Positions 23,169 through 37,100 of a stretch of 64,000 bases of DNA are shown in pieces. The stretch's first letter is position 1. Each line of letters begins with the position of its first letter. Under the pieces are notes generated by a model. It worked only from the letters and a program-made list of their open reading frames with translations, had not been told where the DNA came from and ran no database searches. Position numbers and translations under genes: made by a program. Source of the DNA: Zygnema cylindricum (taxonomy: Eukaryota > Streptophyta > Zygnematophyceae > Zygnematales > Zygnemataceae). The stretch spans positions 70,401-134,400 of the forward strand of contig JBBHKE010000596.1 of the NCBI GenBank assembly GCA_037447655.1. Reading direction: 5' to 3'.

Positions 23169-24300
23169 TGAAATTTTGAGACCTTTATTGGTTCTCAAAG
23201 TAGGTAACTCACAAGAAGCTTATCTAGATAGTGTCGACTTCAAGTTGATTGAAAACCCAAATGATTGATCCCTTGACAATCAAAACCCCATAATAGCTTC
23301 AACCTAGTGAAATAAGACTTTATGTGTGCTCATTTCCACCACAAAATGCAAAGTTAGAATATGACTTTTGGATAACATTCCCCACTTTGACTTTCCCTTA
23401 AAAATGTAGCCACCCTGGCAGGCAAACACTGTGACCGACTATACACCTGTGTAGCTTGGACTCCCGTGAGTCCGCGCAAAGAGAATCACTGAAAATGATC
23501 CAATGAGTGAGAGTTAATTAAATGGCAAAGTTTGCCTATTTATTTAGATGCTCTACCTACCAAAAATATTTTGTCCTCAAACCCCTTTTAAGCTCCCTAG
23601 TACTGAGGTACGTTCCAATCGTAAGGATCGTAAGACTGTACTGTACAAGAAAGTACAGGTACCGTCGTTCTTTTTGTACGGTCCATGTACGATATCGCCA
23701 TAATATGACATTCGTCACATCCGGAATTATTATCTCGCGTTCCGGAGATCTCGTAATCCTCCTAGATCTGCCATGTGTCATCTGGAGTGGTTGTGCTCGA
23801 AAACGCCAAATCGTCCACTGCGGAATCCCGGCTCGCACCACGGCTGTTCGATGAAGACCGACATTTAGTATTGGCTGTAAAATAAAATGTCGTTTCGTTA
23901 ATTCCGTGCTGTCCGGAATTCGTTCGGTTTTACCCGTTTGCGTGTACAGGCCGTCCTGTAAGGAGTTAAATGAAATATATTGCGTCGTTTGTGTTTATAT
24001 AACTATCGTACCCTATATGCTCTAGCTCTGATCTTAGACTATACGATAAAGCTACCGGCTACAATATATTTGACGGACAGCACGTACCAAGATCAAATCC
24101 TGGGTTCGCCTACCAGAAACTACAGCCTGTCTCTCTCTCTGGGCAGCATGGGCAGCCATGGCTCTAACTGTCTCTCCAACCTTCAGTGACTACGGCAAGT
24201 GTGGGGGTTTGGAGAGTGGAGCGAGAGGCAGGCTGCCTTTGATGACTTCCTCTTATTAATTTTCCTATATTCAGACCTAGAAAATACATACATTTCAACA
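23169..24300 (-). repeat. Family A LTR, 5' LTR of A2, right end of complex
   Basis: 1132 bp, slightly shortened by a small deletion near 23550 (GATGCTCTACC). Ends TTTCAACA at 24300 and is followed by ACTAG. B-box-like GATCAAATC near 24090. Confidence 0.9.
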
Positions 24301-24305
24301 ACTAG

Positions 24306-27300
24306 GTTGTGTGGACCTATATTTAAAAAAAAACGGTTATAAAAACCAGGCGTTCGTGTTTTGTGACTCATTCTTTTAATTTACTATTCAGGTTGACTAA
24401 TCCCACGTGTACGACTTCCTTGACCTATCGACGATTAAGGTGGCGTTTGCTCGTTTGACAATATGTTTCACCCACCGCCCCTCCTACCTGGAGTTCCCCA
24501 CCCTGTCGTACTTTGATCAAATCTCTTCCCCCCTTCAATGATCACCTTTGGTGATTGCCTGTTGGAATATACACATTTTTATAGATTACTTTTTATCTCA
24601 AGTCTCACCATGCAGTTGGCATCCCTTCTCGTATTTGTAAAGGGGTTGCTTTATTACACAGTGTTATCAGGGTTCTTACTACCTACTTATGCAATTGGTG
24701 TCTTATTGCCTCCAAACGTTTCTCTCATTGTTTGGCTAGGGATACTTTTTTTCTTGCTACCATCATCCTTTGTGTTTTAGATTATGCCTTATCCTTCTAA
24801 TAGTCTGTATGGGAGGCGGTCAGTTTTAATCCTTCCCTTGCTTTTGTGGATACGTCAAATTTTTCCAATCATTTTACGAACTAATTTTCTTGTGTCTAAA
24901 GATTAACTTACAATAAAGTTCTTTCCACCGTTTGTACTCATTTTCTAAAGATGCCTCCCTTTGATGTGTAGGGAGACCATTTTTCTCTTACGGGGGCTTG
25001 CGGGCGCTTATTTTAGAGCTTATACGTAGGCAACAACTAATATTTCCAATATGCATTTCACGCCACTCATTTTTCCACCCCCCTTAAGTTAAGCATGGCA
25101 TCCTTCATTGGATCTCACTCGATTACGTGAGTTGCTCGTGCGACCATGTCATTTAGTCAAAGACGAGAAGGGATGCTGAGATGAGAGCCACAAGGTAACA
25201 CTTGCGATCATTACATGACCCAACAAAGGGTGGAGGATGTGGATCGGTCAATCATTGAATGCTATTTGTGTAGTTCGTTTCCGGATGGAGGAGGTAAGAA
25301 GGGAACGTGATAGGGGAAGGACGGAGGTAACGAGCAAGGGCAAACAAAGATCTACAAGAAGGTCACCTTGACGAGTGGCGATCGCAGAGGAAAGAGGAAG
25401 CAAAACCACTATTAGTTGAGAAAACGAGGATGATGGTGTAGAATAATGGGCCTGCACAAAAGGGAAATTATTGACAATCGAGCGGTGGCTAACTATAATA
25501 TTTGAAAAACAAACGGTCCCATCCACTGTATAAAAGGCGTTTGAAATATTAATTTATCTAAATGGAGAAAAAACAAAGCATGAATAGACCATTATTGTAC
25601 AACCATCAGGGTGGCTACCCCAAACTCACGAGGGAACAACTAATCATGACACACGGGCTAGAGTTGTATTCAAGTGGAACAAACCACCAATCACTTTATT
25701 ATCTGGCCCACGATGATTAGGTAGATCCCCATTTGGCTTAGTGAGAGCCACTAGACCAAAGGCTTCGAGAAGATCCCAACCTAACAGGTGGATATCTCCA
25801 ATGGCAATAAAAGAAAAGACTTGAAAACAAATATCAAAGCCTTAAAAGCTAGTGAGTGGGAAAGGACACCACAACACATTTCTTTAACGATGCGAGATGG
25901 ACCTCTTGCTGAAAGATGGGAAATGGTAAGAGCCTTTGTGAAGGCGTCATGATTAAGAATAAGACACTCCGAGGCTCAAAGGTATGGATGGAAGGGGAAA
26001 AGAGGGTGGGAGCCCATTGATGGAGTGGTAGTAGAACCTCAAATGCCGTAAAAGTCAGAGGAGCACGGGTGAGTGGTTGGAGGTCACTAACTGCTCTGTA
26101 AAGCTTACATACACTAACCGAATAAGGTCACATCAATAGAAGAAATCAAAGAAGCAAATGGAAGACGATGTGTGAAATGAGGCACAAGAAACATGATCGT
26201 CGTGCTCAGCGTGAGTGGCTTTCCAATAAACTCGAAGACAATCTCGTCCACAAGACGGGAGTAGAAAACTAGATTCGACGATAAGACATGTCCTTGTTTC
26301 AGTAAGTAGTAGTAGTGGATATGTATTTCAAGTTGATTATTTCATTTTCCCAAGGACATCCTACATGCAAACCCCGGTCCTAGCCGTCCTAGATATTTGA
26401 CACTTAATTTTGTGCCCGGAGTCTATTTGTACAGTTTTTGAGTTTTAAGGCATTCAAGTTTTTTTCTAGGACTTCAGGGTTCTAAAGCTTAACTGTTTGT
26501 CATTACTTCCTTCATTTGGTGCAAACAAAGGTTTATGGTATATCAATGTAAAGTTGACAAATTTTGAAAGACTTGAAAATCCAGGGTTTTGTATCCTTAA
26601 TGGCGAAGTCACCAGTTTCAGTGAAACCGCCACCCATATCGATGAACAACTGGGACCATGCCCATACGAAAGACTTAAAATCTGGTGATCCCTTATTCAA
26701 TAGAAGACGCTAGCATTAAGGCGCTGATTAAAAACATTAACATGGATGAAACACAGTACTAAGTTATTACATCTCAGTATGCATTAGGGTCAGATGACAG
26801 GCTTCAAATTACTTAAATCCTTAAGCGCTACATTCAGGGTACAAAATAATCATCAGACTCCAGACTTTGACTCGAACACTTTTTTTTTTTGTATCGAAGG
26901 ATTGACCCAAAATTTCAAGAGTCATCCTTTGGGAGACTTTGTCATCATTGCTAAAGCCTAACATGCACAGGAGAAATTCCAGTTTTGAATATGATTAGTA
27001 TGAAAACCAATAAAATGTTTACACCTAACAAATGAAAACCCGAGGAACAAAAATGTCTAATTCAATATTACATATTCCACATTTTGCTAACAAAAGAAAA
27101 AGACCAGAATATATCAGATTAAATCGACAGGCATGAATGAAAGCATGAAGTTACAAAGAGAATGCCTTCACCATTCAAAGGTCACAAGTGACATTTCCCA
27201 GCGTAACAGTGGTGACTAGGTGAAAATTCCTAAAGCAATAGTTACAGATAATAATGTGGCAAAAAGCCCTAAATTCATAAACCTCGAAACCTTGATATTG

Positions 27301-27827
27301 GACACACATTGAACGACAGAAAAAAATATAAGAACAACAACAGGTGTAAAATGCAGAAGTTAAATTTAAAATGCAGAAGTTACATAAACAAGTGGTTAAG
27401 TAAGCCTTGTCCTGTACAGGCTAGAAAAAAAAGGTTTTCCAAGTTCAACTTGGTCCCGGGTCGCCGACCTCGAATAAAACATATTGAACGGAAATTTTAA
27501 GAACGCCTTGTTGCCAACCTATTCTCGAATTACATTTATTACCAAATTATGATAATACACAATCTGAGTCCTGCTACGCTGACTCAAACGGAAAAGTATC
27601 GAGGATCTAAAACCTTGGATGATTTACCGGGAAAGAATACAGCTCCAAATTCCAAATAACGTGCCACTTAATATCACGCCATCAGGAAAAAAAAAATACT
27701 ACAGAATTTAATATTGAACCTCATATTATCCGCAGTGTCCTGTCCATTTGCTACAACACATCTGCAACGATTTGATTTCTTCCCAGAAACAGAAATGATG
27801 ATTTTTAGTGCCAACGGGACAGGTAAT
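24306..27827. other. Intergenic stretch, degenerate repeats, no gene recognised
   Basis: No frame shows a known family with confidence. On the minus strand near 25700-25810 one frame reads GDIHLLGWDLLEAFG, which faintly recalls a retroelement protease region, but it is isolated. A T run lies at 26880-26890. The last few hundred bases before 27828 should include the 3' UTR of the carrier gene. Confidence 0.5.
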
Positions 27828-30800
27828 TTATCGTGGTCTATTTGAATCTTGATGTGAAATGGACAGAGAAGCGACTTTGGCCGAGGGCACAGGCGATCCT
27901 ATTGGTGGAATTTCTGACGCATCAACATGTGGCCTCAAGAGTGATGGGCTCGATACCTCGCTTGACTTCTGAACCATTTGAGAAGACGAACTGGGGGATC
28001 CAGAACCTAAACCGACCTGGTTTTGAGAAGCTTCTTGCGCCTCAACAGTAGGGAACATGGATTGGAGGTGACGGAGAATGAGCTCGAAGGACGTGAAGGT
28101 GATGACAGCAGCCGGGGTGGTTCGGAGAAGGTTGGTGATACAGCCTCGGTAGAAGCCCTGAGCCCCTTCCTCTATGGATATCTGGTGCAAACAAGCCCCA
28201 GAAATGCGACACTTAGGATGGTGCGTCTAGTACACCGAGAATCACTATTAGAAAAAGGAAAATCCGCATACTGATTTTGATTCAGTTCCAAGTGGCGTGG
28301 CTAATTTGGAATTTTTAAAGAATTAACGTTAAGAAAAAAACAGTCAAGTGTTATTAACGGAATTTTGTGCTCAGAGGCAAAAAAAGCGACACCTAATTAG
28401 TGTTAATAACGCTAATAGCGATTCCTGTTCTCTTCCATTACCGTAACATCCAGCCCTATGAAATGAAAATAAATAAGGTAAAGTCGGGTTCAACTATTTC
28501 AATTTGCAAACCAGCAGACATTGAAAAGAGCACACGGAAAATTTCAAAGACTACAATATTTTGCTAGCTACATGCAGGCTTCAAAGCCTTAAACTAAGTT
28601 ATGAGAAAATTGCGAGTCCTTGTGATTAAGAGAAAAAATAGACGTTTATATTTGTTTAGTAAAATGTAAATTATGTAACCAGTTATCCACTATAGTTCAA
28701 AACCTATAAAAGTTGGTTTGACGTTCGACTTTTAGCACGGAAAATAACAAATACTGAACCGGAATCAAGTTCAAGGGGGTGGATATTACAGTAATAATTA
28801 GAAAAGAGAAAAAGTGGCGAAGTTCACATGATGGTTGCATTGAAGACACTTTACATAATGCCATTTCTGAAAAAAAGAAGAAAAAAACGAAGAACCCAAC
28901 AACGGTATTCTCTCTCCCATTTTGAAACCCAAAATGTATAAGCCTACCTTCTGAATGCAGTCTACAACTCCATTGTACCGCAAATGTTGTCCCACCAAAG
29001 CTTTACCCTGTTCTTGCAAACGAGAGCGGACCACCTGTCCTCACACAACCACAACACTTTGTGAGGTACACCGTGAATTGGTATCAGAGTGAACAGATAT
29101 TTAGCGTGGGGTTAATATTAGTGTTACTTATTATAATTCAGTTCCAAATGACGTGGCTGGTTCTGAACGGTTTAAAAAATCAGCAGTGAAATTTCATTCA
29201 TACTATTTTAGATTCGAGGGGTAAATTAGGGGCACCGATATGGTGTCAGTGACGCTAATAATGATACAGGGTGTAGTTTGACTGCCATGTCATCAAAACT
29301 CCCACAGATTCTTGCTACTGAACATGGGGACCAGACAACACCTCATCTGCAACCATGGGACTAGCTTGAGATTGTTTGCTGAACAGAACCTGAAAGTCAC
29401 GTCATTTGCCCGTCACCACCATTTACAACATGTTCCATCTCTATTACGTGTAACATATTCCCCTACCAATATACGAATCCAAGCAATGCACCAATTAGAC
29501 CAATGCCTACCAACCGCCGACCAATGCACCAATCCTCCGATATTCATGACAAGAACCCACTCAGAAATGATAAAACATAAGGCATGACAAGAGTCAATTA
29601 ATTGTTTTTGTGACATTGCGTGTTTATCGTGCATACACAGATATGGGCTATGGGGATTTGGAAAAATAAACCGACAAACTGTTTCTGTATTTAAGATTAT
29701 TCACCACATGTCATAGGAAGTCATCACGTCTGACTGATTTGCATGGTTGGAGCCAACAGCAAAATGCCACCCGAGGACACGAACATTTTTGGGTGCATTG
29801 GGGCTATACAGCCTGATTAGAGACCAGTTATCCAGGTTCAATACACTGTGACCAGCTTGCTTTGCTTGGTGACAGGAACGTCCAAAAATGTTCTACCACT
29901 AAATTTAAGGTTCGTGGTTGCAGTAGGTGACACTGCATAATAGAAACACATACAGCTCATAAAATCTATGCTGTGCGATTGTCAACACAGCTACTTAGGT
30001 TGACTAGCTACTTTTAGGACATCCCCGCATCTGCGAGGAAGAGGGAAATGCTCACCTCGTGGGGGTATGTGAGGGTCGAAGCAATGACCTTGGAGACCGA
30101 CGAGGCCACTGCCAGTTGACCAGGGCCAAGCGTCTCGGCGGTTAGGTTGCCTTCACAATATTACCCCCCAGTGCTGCAGCGGGATCAGGACGCGTGCAGT
30201 AGAAAACAGCGATCTATGCACTGCAATAAGATGCAGAGTTGCGGGCAGTGAGTCAAGCTGATGCCTATGGATGAATGAACTGTAAAAACTAGACCAAACC
30301 TGCTAAATGCACTTCTTTCACTTACCAAGCTCGCTAGAGACAGAACTCACTTGTTAATGTTTCTCCGAAGGGATAAACCTTGAGAATACCGTAGACCAAT
30401 AACTGATTTGCATATCACTCTGTAAAATGTGATTTCCATAATTCGCCCCTAAGGCTGAAAATCCAAACTTAAGGAAGATAACCACCTTAAGGGCTCAAAA
30501 ATACAAATGAAAGCAAACGTATTCATGCAGGAAAACATCTCCAGGAACCAACACATTTCTTTGTTGCTAAAATCTTCTCTATCTCTTGGTCATTTTCACT
30601 CGGCTTTTAGGCTGTCCCCTAAGAAAATAAAACCTTGTAAAAAACCTAAAGGATTTGGTAAAAACGAAACCTTTAGATTTACCATAAATGAATCATACTC
30701 CAACAACGGTAAAAGCAATAATGAACAAAATAATGAAGTGCAATTCAGAAAGTTATACAAGCTATAACAACTAACCAATCTATGCATCAATTTCCCTCAT

Positions 30801-33800
30801 CAAAGGCAAGTTTACAACACAGTGGTAAATGGGCAAAGCCTTACCACGATCTGCTAGCTTCTCCTTAATGATTTCGTACACGGGAAACTGGATAGCCACA
30901 TGACTAATGCCGGCAAGAGCAGGCAGCAGACCACTGTCCACAGAAGAACCATCACAACAATGAGACAAGCGGGCAGGTAATGTTACAATACATGCAGCAA
31001 TACGGCCCTAGCCTTAGACACTTGGCATGTCAGTGCATGAAACAAAGTACAGCCATATGGCCAGGATCATGGTTAACTGCCCCTCCTTAGCCCAGATGCC
31101 CTTCTCCTGAAGTAATGTAGATATCACAAGACATAAGGAAAGTCATTTCAGTTATTTCCTTAAGGAAGAACAGACCCATAAGGGCCATAAAATTAGGTTG
31201 CAATAAATTGGGGCTTGTGCTTTCAATAGATCCTTCAAATCCAGGCACAATAACTAAGGAGAAACCTCGACCACAACAAGAATACACATGCCCTCAGACA
31301 CAAAAGGCCAGGGGGGCAATGGGAAAGCGAAGGTGAAAGTAGGGGATATGCCTGAAGAGAACGGAGAACTGCTCTCACCTGTATAAACCTCGAATTCCCT
31401 CCTCTTGCGCTATTCTTTGTAAAGCCGAGAATGTGCCTTTGTATGGCACAAAGCCAGGGCGCAAGCCCTGAGTCTGTTGACAACAGAATAAAGTGTTATA
31501 ATTTGTTCACTTTCTAGGGTCATAAACACAAGTTTTTCAACAAATAACCACTTTTCAAGATTCCAATGCTCTCATACACACAGCAATCACTCTGCTTCTG
31601 CCTTAGCACCCATTTAAAGATCATAATCCAAAAGTACAGACCATCAGTAGTCTAATTCACAATTACCGAAGCACTACTATTGTCCACTTGCAGAGAAACA
31701 GACGTGTTTGTTGGCCAACAGGCTCTGGTACGAACTTAAGAAGTGAGCTACAGTAAAAGTCTTTTAGGGAAACAGAAAGCCACCTGCAATCTCGTTTTCA
31801 CTACCCACAAGGGATTTGTCACAAGAATAGTGGCTGCTCCCGCCCCAGCAGCCGCCAAAACATTGGCTCCCAAAGACATCCGTCTATCTTTTCCAGAATG
31901 TCGTTGACCTGGCAATGCTCCAAACATAAAGTTGTTAGACAAATCATTGCACCCTCCCTTGATCCACTGCAAGGACGTCAAATACACAAGCATCATCTAC
32001 ACCCTGTTCAAAATTCTAGTCGTTACTTTTTCCCAAAACATTGTAAATGAATGTGTTGAGAGTAAAAACTGACGTTTGATCTCTTAAAAGAACACATACA
32101 ATATATGAACACCCAATGAAATCCTGGTGTGCCAAAAATTACAACAAGAGGGCAAGCCAGTATAGAAACACCAAAAAAGGCTGGTTGCTAAAGATAGAGA
32201 AATCCAAATTTCCAGTAGTTTAAAACCAAAGTGCTCAAAAGATGACCATCAACAAAGCAAAACTGTACAGCCGTCCCACAAATGATTGACAGGGTCAACC
32301 GAACATGACTGGGATCTACTTGATCCATCAAATTCTCCAGCTAAGATATGAAAACTACCAACTATTCTCCATTTTGTGACTTATAAGAGAGAAAATAATG
32401 TACTCAAGCAAAAGAAACACTAATAACAGAATAAAAAACCATAATACCGATGCAAACATATATATCATTACATTTTGTATACACATTATGCAAGCCATCT
32501 GATTGATAAAGCTCCAAATCCGCCTAAAGGACGGAGCTTGCACTGCATGCTCTCCCGTCGGACAACAAGATGAAAGAGGTTTTACTACCAGCAGTTTGCA
32601 GTTATCCTACGCATCAACCCAACCTCACTTCCGGAGGTTCGCCCAACTACAAACACCCTATATTGTGATGCAGGAAAAAAGCTGCCCAGCAAAACAAATC
32701 CCAACTGCTACCCGAGGAACAATGGCTTTCCCAGAAACGGTATTGCTCAAGTTACTTCTCAACTTAGCCACTGCAAGTCACAAATTCAGACCGGTTTCTC
32801 TAATAGTGATTCCTCAAACGTCTACCTTTGAGGGTGGGAGGGCTAGCTTTCACCAGTTCACCTGTGTGAGTTTGCTCGGAGTGAAGAAATCTTTTCAAAT
32901 GTTCGTAAACTGTGAAGTAGACCTGCAAAAAGCCAGAGACGTGCTGATGTTGGTTTGATACAAGGAACAAATGACAGAATTCCGATGCCATCTTTAAATT
33001 GCGAGTTCCGCAAAGGTGAGCACACTTCCCCGCTGCTAAAGCTTAAGACAAGCCATGTTATAACTAGAGCAAGTCTCAAGCCTCGGTATCAAAGGCCACT
33101 GCTTGCTGCTGTCTGCACAAGTTCCAAGTCTACTACATTCAGAAGATGCTGAACTTACTGCCCAGTTGGGAAGAAGGGCAACCATAGTTGGTGATAAGCC
33201 TTTGTATAAGCCTTTGAACCCTTCCTGCTTCCATATCGCCCCCAGACTTCCGGCTATGAGCCCGCCCCGCAATGGCACTCCTCTGACCGGCATGCGCTGG
33301 ACTTGTAGACGGGTTTTCACCACATCAAGTGGACAAACAAAAGTGGCGGCTATAGCTCCTGCTTTCCAGCTCCATGCGTGACAAAGGTAACTTGTCATGT
33401 GCAGACAAACCTTGACCGTAAACCATTTCATACAATGGCTTATTTGTTGGCGCAACAAGGATGAAAACAGCAGTAGCAAAGACTAGGAGCACGAGGTAAA
33501 AAGACTGGAGGTAAATGCTCAGATAAGTGTGCATGACTACAATATAAGAAATAAAGGCAGCATCTTCTAAAGCTAAGAAAAATCAAATAGAAACCATAAT
33601 GCTACAAACAGTCGAGGTTTATCTTACAGCAGTGTAAAAAGATGCAAACGATCCTAAGAAAACAAGAGGTCCAGGAAACAAATTGGTTTCAACATGCCCT
33701 CAACTGACACATGAGGGTCTGCTCAGTAAGAGTCACAATGGCATCAAAGACCTGGGGGAGGCCATGTGACAAACATGTCCAATGGCGGACCCATTATTGA

Positions 33801-34161
33801 CTCTACGTCTATTAGCCCCTTTTAAAGGCTTCAGAAAAACGGACACCAATATTCATCCCTGACGCCCCCAGAGAATGCAAATGGCATGTACAGCCAGTCG
33901 TCCGATGTATACATGTCAGAATATGAATGCGGCTGGGCATAATTTTGACCATGTCGAGTTCTACTTCTTGGTATCGAGTGACTTAACACGTGAAACAAAG
34001 CTTTACCTTCTTAAAGCCACGTATACCTATCATCTGCAAAACCCTAAAACAGAGGAATATATGCCAGACGGAGCACCTGCACCGGCGCCAGCGGCGGCAC
34101 TGAATAACTTGGCGCGCTGGTCGTCCGGCAACTCGGCCAGCCAGCGCTTCATGGACGCCAT
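27828..34161 (-). CDS. Mitochondrial-carrier-family NAD+ transporter (NDT1/NDT2-like), 9 exons
   Basis: Exons (minus): 34077-34161, 33159-33358, 32862-32922, 31784-31908, 31379-31473, 30845-30933, 30056-30150, 28948-29034, 27828-28181; all junctions are GT-AG and phases agree, giving 396 aa. Three carrier repeats are visible with signatures [17 protein letters not shown] and YPHEVVRSR. Other conserved stretches are [39 protein letters not shown] and [14 protein letters not shown]. These match plant NDT1/NDT2 carriers, which exchange NAD+ across organelle membranes; folate and pyrimidine carriers are the nearest alternatives. The N-terminus is short ([18 protein letters not shown]), chosen as the first ATG before the first repeat. 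The last exon adds a Ser/Pro-rich tail of about 75 residues beyond the usual end. The exon 7 acceptor (GTGAAG) is weak. Confidence 0.85.
28270..28440. repeat. MITE-like copy (family N) in intron 8 of the carrier gene
   Basis: AT-rich block with TTCAGTTCCAAGTGGCGTGGCT near its start and AACGCTAATAGCGATT near its end, sharing motifs with 29090-29280, 34600-34922 and the array spacers. Ends are not precise. Confidence 0.45.
29090..29280. repeat. MITE-like copy (family N) in intron 7 of the carrier gene
   Basis: Contains TTCAGTTCCAAATGACGTGG, matching the motif of the copy at 28270, and GACGCTAATAATGATA at its far end. Confidence 0.45.
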
Positions 34162-37100
34162 GGGAGACGGCGACCGTCACGTCACCACCGAACTGTTTCT
34201 GCTCACTCCTTGCAAGGTCCTGTCTTCTCGTGCGATTACACAGCTACGGTCAACGAAACCTGGAAACCAAAAAACACCGGTCCATGCTCCACTCTCTAGG
34301 TAAAGAGCCTCCTTTCAGTTATCCTTCTTATTTATACCCGGCAAAAAAAAAGTTGGCTGTTCATGGAAAGAAATATAGTGGCTGAAGCAGCCATATACTG
34401 CCATGGAAAAGTAATAATGTGAAGGAGACAACAGCTCAGCCAGCTCCCGTCATTGTGACGTCTCCAAAGAAGGTCGGAACTAGGGATCACGAAGGAACAT
34501 AAGATAAGAAATGCAACAAAATAGTCCTGCAGCCAAGCCGCTGCTATGCTACATGCTAACCAGCCTTAACACTTCACTAAATTCAGCTACAAATAAATTA
34601 ACTTCTGCCACGTCCTCATTTTGAGCCACAAATTAAATAGGGCGATCAACGCTGGTTTGTAATTTTGGGTCTAAAATAGCAGAAAACACTCACCTGAACT
34701 AGAGTGATTGACTCGTTATTAGCGTTGTGTACGCTAATCCCGTCCCGCTTTTTTTTATTCTATTCTCAAATAGAATTATCCACACTATTTAAAAAAAACC
34801 CTAATTCCTAATTAGATTAGACGATTTCTTCGAAAATTTTCATATTCCCAATTAGCGTAAACCACGCTAATTATTCGTATACGCTAAAAAACTTACACGC
34901 TAATAACGATTGGCGGTGTACTGTAGCGATGGGCAGTCTAGCTGGGATGCAGGTTGTGTACAATTCAAAGTTTCAACCTTTCAAGTTTCACAGTTTTTGG
35001 AATTTTCGTCCGGTATTAGCGAGTTCGTGTACTCCAGCGATTTGAACTCCAAGTTTAGTTCAAATGTGCGAAAACAGTTGGAAACAATATATGCAGTATC
35101 AAGATACTATTACGCGTTATGTACATCCCTGTCAATATGATATTATAATATAAATTTACGTAAGCAATTTTTCGCGTTACTGAACAGTGACCGATGCAAC
35201 CTTACAAAAAACTGGACGATTAGCGACATATGTACCATTAACGACATCTGTACGATTGCTCGGTTATTGGCCAAAAATAAAGTCTTTATTTGAAAAATTG
35301 CGATGGTAAAACCATCTGTGTAAAAAAGGGGTAAAACTGATAGAAACATTTAGAGATTACAATAGTCACAGCCTAGGTTCCTTACAAAGCCAGTACTATA
35401 ATTAAGAAGAAAACAGTGTGGCACGGTCCACAGACCGTAACGTAACTGTCCCACACGCCGTAATCGGATATCTCCATAGAGTTTATATGTTTAGGGTCAT
35501 TTATTTTGTGTTTTTTTTTAATAAAGCAAAAACAAGACAGAAATAAAATAACCCTAGACATAGGGTCGCGCGGAGAAAACGGGATGCAGGAACAATGTGG
35601 ACCTAATCAACGTGTTTGGGCGTGCAAAAAAAGCAAGTTTCAGGAAAGTAAGCAAGCATAAAAAATGAAACGTACCCACAAACAAGTTGAGGTTCACAAC
35701 CATGGAGACCATGGATGTGGACCGAGTCCCTTGGTGAAAGGTATAAAAAACCCCCGCCTGTCATCGGCCAGGGTGTTACGGTAAAGGAGAGCCACATTTT
35801 GAGCTCGCTGAAGGGCAATTGAGACATGTTGACGTTAGAACGCAACCAAAAGACACGGTGGAGGACTCCTTGGACCCGCAAATTTAATCGTTTTTAGCGC
35901 ACACATGCGAAGGAAGTCGTCAAACAACTTGTCTGAGTATCTAGAAATCTCCACAGCAAATGGGACAAAGTGATCCAACGCGTCTCGTTGAGGCTACTAT
36001 CTTTCCTTCGTAATCGCTGCGTCCCGAGTCGCCACACGTGTATGCGAAGCCGCACGAGATGAAATGTGTGTCCTAATCGGATCTGTGAGGACCATATTGC
36101 TAAAAGTCCTCCCAACACTATGGAGAAAAATGAAGTCAAGTCGAGGGCCCCGGTAACCCTTATACTCGGGCCGGGGCGGAAGTGTATTTAAAACCTCTCA
36201 TGTGACGGTGTAGTCCGCCTCAAGCTAATGGCAACGATGGCATCTCGCACCAAGTCATGCGCTATAATAATTTCCCCACCTTGCGAGCAACGAAGTTAAT
36301 GAATTCCCTCTTCATCAATGGGTTGGTTCCAAACAAACCGGGGTCCGCCCTAAAAACAGAGGGTGAGTTAAACCCAATTGCAAGCGTTGAGCATATGCAA
36401 ACTAATGAGTTAATAAACGAAGTGTCGAAAAGGTTGGTGTTGTTAATAGCCATGCACTAGCCTCATGCCCATGACGCGAACGTAAACGAGCATGCGCTTT
36501 AGCGGAAGGTAACGCCTCTAAAAGGTTTGAAAATTAAATGGTGCCCACTTGCTTAGATATACGTTGTTTAATCTATAAGTTAATGTCGACAATGGGAGGT
36601 TAAAAAGGTGGAATTTGGGTCTAAGCGTTCAGGGTAATATTGCACGACTTGAAAGGATAGCTTGGTGATATGGAAAGAGACCGTATTTCACCTTAGAGAC
36701 AACTTGCCCTTTAATAGGGACATCATCCACATTAAAACGAAAAGTGATGGTAAGTGCCACCCAAGCCCATTTTCCAAGATACGTCGTTGACGCGATTTTA
36801 GCGTATTTCTTTGGTTGGGCACTATAGTCACCGATTTGTTCTTTAAGATTAATAATGTTTTATAAACATTGACTAAGCGGGTGAGCGTAAAATGTATAGA
36901 ACTCAACCAAATGACAGCTTTAAATAAAAACGCATGACATTTTTCGAAAAACGCTATTGAATTTAGGCCCAACAAATATTAAACTTGACATGTTGGTGCC
37001 ATAAAAAACACGTTGATTATAGAATTTAGCATTTAGCTTTGTTTTTATACCAAAGTTGCAATGAAAGCTCATAGGAAAATTATAATCTATGTTACGTGCA

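Larger units (their letters stand above)
7106..24300 (-). mobile_element. Nested Copia complex with four LTRs, bounded by ACTAG duplication
   Basis: The complex is flanked by ACTAG at 7101-7105 and 24301-24305, so its outer LTRs came from one insertion. Order on the plus strand: LTR 7106-8208 (truncated), LTR 8209-9366, gag-only element A1 (split by element B), LTR 19963-21276, gag-only element A2, LTR 23169-24300. All family A LTRs and internal regions here have their sense on the minus strand. The shared middle LTR and the abutting left LTRs point to recombination between related elements or repeated insertion. Confidence 0.8.

Noticed and set aside
25690-25810. Ty3/gypsy protease remnant on the minus strand
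   Set aside because: One short stretch (LLGWDLLEAFG) is suggestive, but no other retroelement domain lies nearby.
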